From: an uncultured Anaerolineae bacterium
GTDB taxonomy: Bacteria > Chloroflexota > Anaerolineae > Aggregatilineales > Phototrophicaceae
Direction of reading: 5' to 3'
NCBI GenBank assembly: GCA_937944445.1
Contig: CALDYP010000005.1
Location: 1 to 45,230, forward strand
DNA: 45,230 nt
Both the position numbers and the translations under genes were made by a program. The notes beneath the pieces were generated by a model. The model saw nothing but the letters and a program-made list of their open reading frames with translations, did no database searches and was not told the origin of the DNA. This document shows, in pieces, positions 42,436 to 45,230 of this stretch. Every line of letters begins with the position of its first letter. Positions within the stretch are counted from its first letter, which is position 1.

Positions 42436-42882
42436 TCAGATGTACTGGGCGGGCGTGCTCTGTGAGCCTTTTTTGCCGTCTGGCCACAGCGTGTTCTCGT
42501 TGAACTTGAGGCCGGTCACGTTTGCGCCTTGCATGTTGGCGTCTTTGAGGTTGGCCCCGCTCACGTCGGCGTTGGTCAGGTTGACCGCGGTCAGCCGTGC
42601 GCCTTGCAGGTTCGCCCCTTGCAAGTTAGCGACGGTCATGTTCGCGCCGTTGAGGTCAGCAAAGGGGAGCTGCGCCACGCTCATGTTCGCGCCAGTCAGG
42701 TTGCAGCCGCGCAGGATGGCCTCTTGCAAGTTCGAGGCGCTGAGGTTGGCCCCGCGGAAGTTCGCGCCCTCAAAGTCCAGACGGTGCAGGCTGATCGACG
42801 ACAGATCCACGCCTGCGAGGCGCGGCTTAGGGCCAGCGTTGATCAGCGACAGGATCAGCTCTTTACGTGTTAGCTCTGCCAT
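42436..42882 (-). CDS. Pentapeptide repeat protein
   Basis: A 148-residue protein. From about residue 32, roughly 18 consecutive A(D/N)Lxx-type pentapeptides (FEGANFRGANLSASNLQEA, LNGANMTVANLQGANLQGA) form a right-handed quadrilateral beta helix. A short N-terminal helix (KELILSLINAG) precedes it. Some members mimic DNA and shield gyrase; most have no known role. It overlaps the end of the epimerase gene by 20 bases and is the last gene of the aminopeptidase-epimerase unit. Confidence 0.93.
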   Translation of the reverse strand: MAELTRKELILSLINAGPKPRLAGVDLSSISLHRLDFEGANFRGANLSASNLQEAILRGCNLTGANMSVAQLPFADLNGANMTVANLQGANLQGARLTAVNLTNADVSGANLKDANMQGANVTGLKFNENTLWPDGKKGSQSTPAQYI

Positions 42883-43852
42883 TCCGCTTGAACTCCTCTT
42901 GATAGTAGGCGATCACCTGCTTAATTGTATCATCAAGTGATGTGGTTGGCCGCCAGCCGGTGAAGCGTTCGATCTTCTCCACACTCGGGACGCGCCGCCG
43001 AAAGTCCTCAAAGCCGGGGGCGTAGGCTTGATCGTAGGGGATGGTCACGATCTCGCTGGCGCTGTCGGCGTAATCGCGGACGCGCTCGGCAAGGGCACGG
43101 ATGCTGATCTCTTCGCTGCTGCCGATGTTGAACAACTCGCCGACAGCGGCTTCCGTCTGCATCAGGCGGTAGATGGCGTCCACCACGTCGTTCACGTTGC
43201 CGAAGCAGCGCTGCTGTTGGCCGTCGCCGTAAACTTGGATCGGGCGGTTGAGCAGCGCGGCCTGCACGAAGCGCGGCAGCACCATCCCGTACTGGCCGCT
43301 CTGGCGCGGCCCGACCGTGTTGAACAAGCGAAAGAGCACCACCGGCAGCCCCGTCTCGTGGTGATAGGCCAGCGCGAGGAACTCATCCACCATCTTGCTG
43401 GCGGCGTAGCTCCAGCGGCTCTTGCTCGTCGGCCCTAGCAGGCTGTCGTCGTCCTCGCGGAAGGGGAAGCTGACGCCCTTGCCGTAGACCTCGCTCGTGG
43501 AGGCGACGAGGATCTTACGCCGATAGCGCCGCGCCGTCTTGAGCAGCGTCTCCGTCCCACCGATGTTGACCTCAATCGTGTTGATCGGCTCGTTGATGAT
43601 CTTCTCCACGCCGACCATCGCCGCTAGGTGCACGATCACGTCACACTCGCTCACCAGTCGGTCGATCACGTGGATGTTGCGGATGTCCTCGATGGCGTAG
43701 CGAAAGTGACGATGGTTGACGATGCCCTCGATGTTGGCGAAACGCCCAGTGCTGAGGTTGTCGATGATCGTTACTTGGTGGCCGTGCCGCAGAAGATACT
43801 CCGACAAGTGGCTGCCGACGAACCCCGCGCCGCCAGTAATCAGAACGTTCAT
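42863..43852 (-). CDS. NAD-dependent nucleotide-sugar epimerase/dehydratase
   Basis: A 329-residue extended SDR. The start at 43852 has GGAG seven bases upstream. GGAGFVGSH (7-15) binds NAD; the catalytic residues are Ser118-120 (VASTSEVYG), Tyr149 and Lys153 (SYAASK). VLFRLFNTVGPRQSGQYGM and QVYGDGQQQRCFGNVNDVV are typical of UDP-glucose 4-epimerase and UDP-glucuronate decarboxylase/dTDP-glucose dehydratase groups. Which reaction is run is not clear. It supplies an activated sugar for glycan assembly. It follows the aminopeptidase gene by 14 bases. Confidence 0.93.
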   Translation of the reverse strand: MNVLITGGAGFVGSHLSEYLLRHGHQVTIIDNLSTGRFANIEGIVNHRHFRYAIEDIRNIHVIDRLVSECDVIVHLAAMVGVEKIINEPINTIEVNIGGTETLLKTARRYRRKILVASTSEVYGKGVSFPFREDDDSLLGPTSKSRWSYAASKMVDEFLALAYHHETGLPVVLFRLFNTVGPRQSGQYGMVLPRFVQAALLNRPIQVYGDGQQQRCFGNVNDVVDAIYRLMQTEAAVGELFNIGSSEEISIRALAERVRDYADSASEIVTIPYDQAYAPGFEDFRRRVPSVEKIERFTGWRPTTSLDDTIKQVIAYYQEEFKRNGRANT

Positions 43853-43866
43853 GGTGTCTCCGTGGG

Positions 43867-44928
43867 TCATGTCGATGTGGTCACAGGGTCTACAAGGCTA
43901 GGCAGAGTCTGTTCATCCAGCTCAGCGATGAAGTGCGCCAGCCAGCGGCCCGCGCGCTCGATGTCTTTCGGGTTCAGCGTCTCGTTGACGGAGTGCATGT
44001 TGCGAATCGGGATGCTGAGCAGCGCCGTCGGGATGCCCTCTAGCGCGGTCTGGATCGACCATGCATCTGTGCCGCTGCGCGAGGGGATCACGTCCACTTG
44101 GTACTTGATCTCATGGCGCTTGGCGGTGTCGATCAAGCGGTCATACAGCTTAGGGTGGAAGTTCAGCCCCAGCCCGATGGCTGGCCCGCCGCCCAGCTCG
44201 CTGGCGCTGTCTTGGGGCACGCCGTTCTGCGGGGCGAAGGTCACATCCAGCGCGATGGCGATGTCCGGCGCGAGGTGCTGCGCTGCGGTCAGCGCCCCGT
44301 AGAGGCCGTTCTCCTCCTGAACGGTGGCCACCGCGTAGACGTCCCACGTGTGGCTGAGGGCTTGCAAGTGGCGCAGCGTCTCGCTCATTACCGCAACACA
44401 AGCACGATCGTCAAACGCCTTGCCACAGACCAACCCATTGAGCAGCTCGCGCATCGGCACATCGGGCGTGATGATCGCCCCGACGCGGACGAGCTGCACC
44501 ACTTCCTCATGGGGCAAGCCCACGTCTACAACGAGTTGATCGAGCGCGGGATATTGGCCGCGCGCGTCAGCCGTCAGCAGGTGGGGCGGCGTGGCGGCCA
44601 CCACGCCCTTGAGCGGGCGCGTGCCGTGCACGATGACCGGCTGCGCCAGCTGCAAGCGCGCGTCGATCCCGGCAACCGCGCTGATGAACAAGAAGCCGTC
44701 CACGATGTCGCGGACGATCATCCCGATCTCGTCCATATGGGCGGCCAGCATGACCTTGCCCTGCCCAGCGCCGCGCTTGATCCCGATGAAGCTGCCCAGC
44801 CCGTCGCGGTCGCTCGCGTCGATCCACGGCTGCCATGTCTCAGCCAGCAGCGCGGCGATGGGCGCTTCATAGCCGCTGACGGCGTGCGCCTCGGAAAGCG
44901 CCTTGAGGTGCGTCTTGAGTTCGTACAC
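43867..44928 (-). CDS. M42 family metallo-aminopeptidase
   Basis: A 353-residue dinuclear-metal aminopeptidase (FrvX/PepA-glutamyl/TET type). The GTG at 44928 is chosen because AGGA lies nine bases upstream and a TATAAT element sits 40 bases before it, so the in-frame ATG at 45078 would lie upstream of the promoter. Metal and catalytic residues: His64 (AAHMDEIGM), Asp173 (FDDRA), Glu205-Glu206 (VQEENGLYG), Asp228 (ALDVT) and His312 (RNMHSVNE). These enzymes trim peptides in the cytoplasm as 12-subunit particles. It is the first gene of an apparent operon with the epimerase and pentapeptide genes. Confidence 0.93.
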   Translation of the reverse strand: MYELKTHLKALSEAHAVSGYEAPIAALLAETWQPWIDASDRDGLGSFIGIKRGAGQGKVMLAAHMDEIGMIVRDIVDGFLFISAVAGIDARLQLAQPVIVHGTRPLKGVVAATPPHLLTADARGQYPALDQLVVDVGLPHEEVVQLVRVGAIITPDVPMRELLNGLVCGKAFDDRACVAVMSETLRHLQALSHTWDVYAVATVQEENGLYGALTAAQHLAPDIAIALDVTFAPQNGVPQDSASELGGGPAIGLGLNFHPKLYDRLIDTAKRHEIKYQVDVIPSRSGTDAWSIQTALEGIPTALLSIPIRNMHSVNETLNPKDIERAGRWLAHFIAELDEQTLPSLVDPVTTST

Positions 44929-44967
44929 AGGTATGATCCTGTCCCTTTGGCGGTTAAGTTGGATGAC

Positions 44968-44973
44968 ATTATA
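44968..44973 (-). promoter_or_regulatory. -10 element of the aminopeptidase operon
   Basis: TATAAT on the minus strand, 40 bases upstream of the GTG start; no clear -35 element. Confidence 0.5.
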
Positions 44974-45035
44974 GCACCCCTGCCTCAAAATGACGTATGG
45001 TTGGGCGCGGCTCTGCTCATCCGCGGGTGAAGCCA

Positions 45036-45117
45036 CATCCCCTAACCCCTTCTCTCGATGGGGGGCGTGCCGTGCCAATACAAATGAAAAACGGACAACA
45101 CCTGCCCCATCCGCGGG
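45036..45117. repeat. Diverged repeat sequences in the 276-base gap
   Basis: GAAGCCACATCCCCTAACCCC (from 45039) resembles family B, and AAAAACGGACAACACCTGCCCCATCCG (45088-45114) is a decayed family A copy. Nothing gene-like is seen between 44974 and 45204. Confidence 0.45.
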
Positions 45118-45163
45118 TATCTCTCGTCAGACTTTCGTTATAGAGCTTGCCTAGACTTGATGG

Positions 45164-45169
45164 TATGCT
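45164..45169 (+). promoter_or_regulatory. Candidate -10 element TATGCT
   Basis: 35 bases before the ATG at 45205. Confidence 0.35.
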
Positions 45170-45204
45170 TAGAGGCAAATGAACCATCGGGAGACCCTGC
45201 AATC

Positions 45205-45230
45205 ATGGAAGCACCCAAGAACACGCCGTC
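45205..45230 (+). CDS. Start of a gene cut by the window edge
   Basis: ATG at 45205 preceded by GGGAGA (about 10 bases upstream) opens a frame reading MEAPKNTP up to the last base. The ribosome site and the upstream TATGCT support a real start, but too little is present to name it. Confidence 0.45.

Overview
The window is GC-rich bacterial chromosome that reads like a member of the Chloroflexota (probably an Anaerolineae-type lineage). This is an inference from several traits: Thr/Pro-rich lipoprotein linkers, many genes with weak or absent Shine-Dalgarno sites, a bacterial translin homologue, a very large PAS/GAF histidine kinase, and intergenic palindromic repeats of the GTAGGG...GTCC type. 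There are no rRNA genes, phage genes, transposase genes or CRISPR arrays. One tRNA gene (Leu, UAA) is present.

Layout. 1-220: head-to-tail copies of a dispersed repeat. 221-9286: a degenerate S9-peptidase-like beta-propeller protein, an HtrA-type protease, a GT9 glycosyltransferase, two small envelope proteins, a GT4 mannosyltransferase-like enzyme overlapping a shortened GT-C-like membrane protein, an atypical SDR, and an anchored NHL/SMP-30-like propeller. 9535-15362: TPR protein, GH1 beta-glucosidase, a thioredoxin-VKOR fusion, a flippase-like (LPG synthase TM region) protein, and a metallophosphoesterase. 15579-17391: a two-gene unit of a DUF1338 (2-oxoadipate dioxygenase family) protein and a nitrilase-family protein that has lost its catalytic cysteine. 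17550-19609: an AT-richer NERD-nuclease/superfamily 1 helicase gene lying beside the tRNA-Leu gene, the best candidate for horizontally acquired (possibly defence) DNA. 19646-26662: an SH3-like lipoprotein, a DUF3467-translin operon, a lone response regulator, YitT, MscL and ornithine aminotransferase. 26801-30923: a UDG-superfamily protein, a cysteine-free redoxin-like protein, MsrA, a Rieske oxygenase and an ABC-2-type membrane protein. 31021-34214: a complete carbohydrate ABC importer (binding protein and two permeases) without its ATPase. 34336-39332: a 1422-residue sensor kinase translationally coupled to a helical-repeat protein. 39546-45230: an inositol-phosphatase-family enzyme, a FlK-like thioesterase coupled to a CgeB-like glycosyltransferase, a stand-alone NAL1-type N-terminal domain, and an M42 aminopeptidase/epimerase/pentapeptide operon. 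The start of one further gene lies at the right edge.

Working together: most genes serve the cell envelope, namely sugar import and hydrolysis (ABC importer, beta-glucosidase), glycan assembly (GT9, GT4, GT-C remnant, flippase, CgeB-like GT, epimerase), disulfide and oxidative quality control (VKOR fusion, MsrA, HtrA), and osmotic protection (MscL). The most distinctive features are two families of non-coding repeats. One varies its hairpin stems in a compensatory way and supplies the stop codons of three genes. Other notable points are the pseudo-enzymes, the translin-DUF3467 pair, and the NERD-helicase next to a tRNA.
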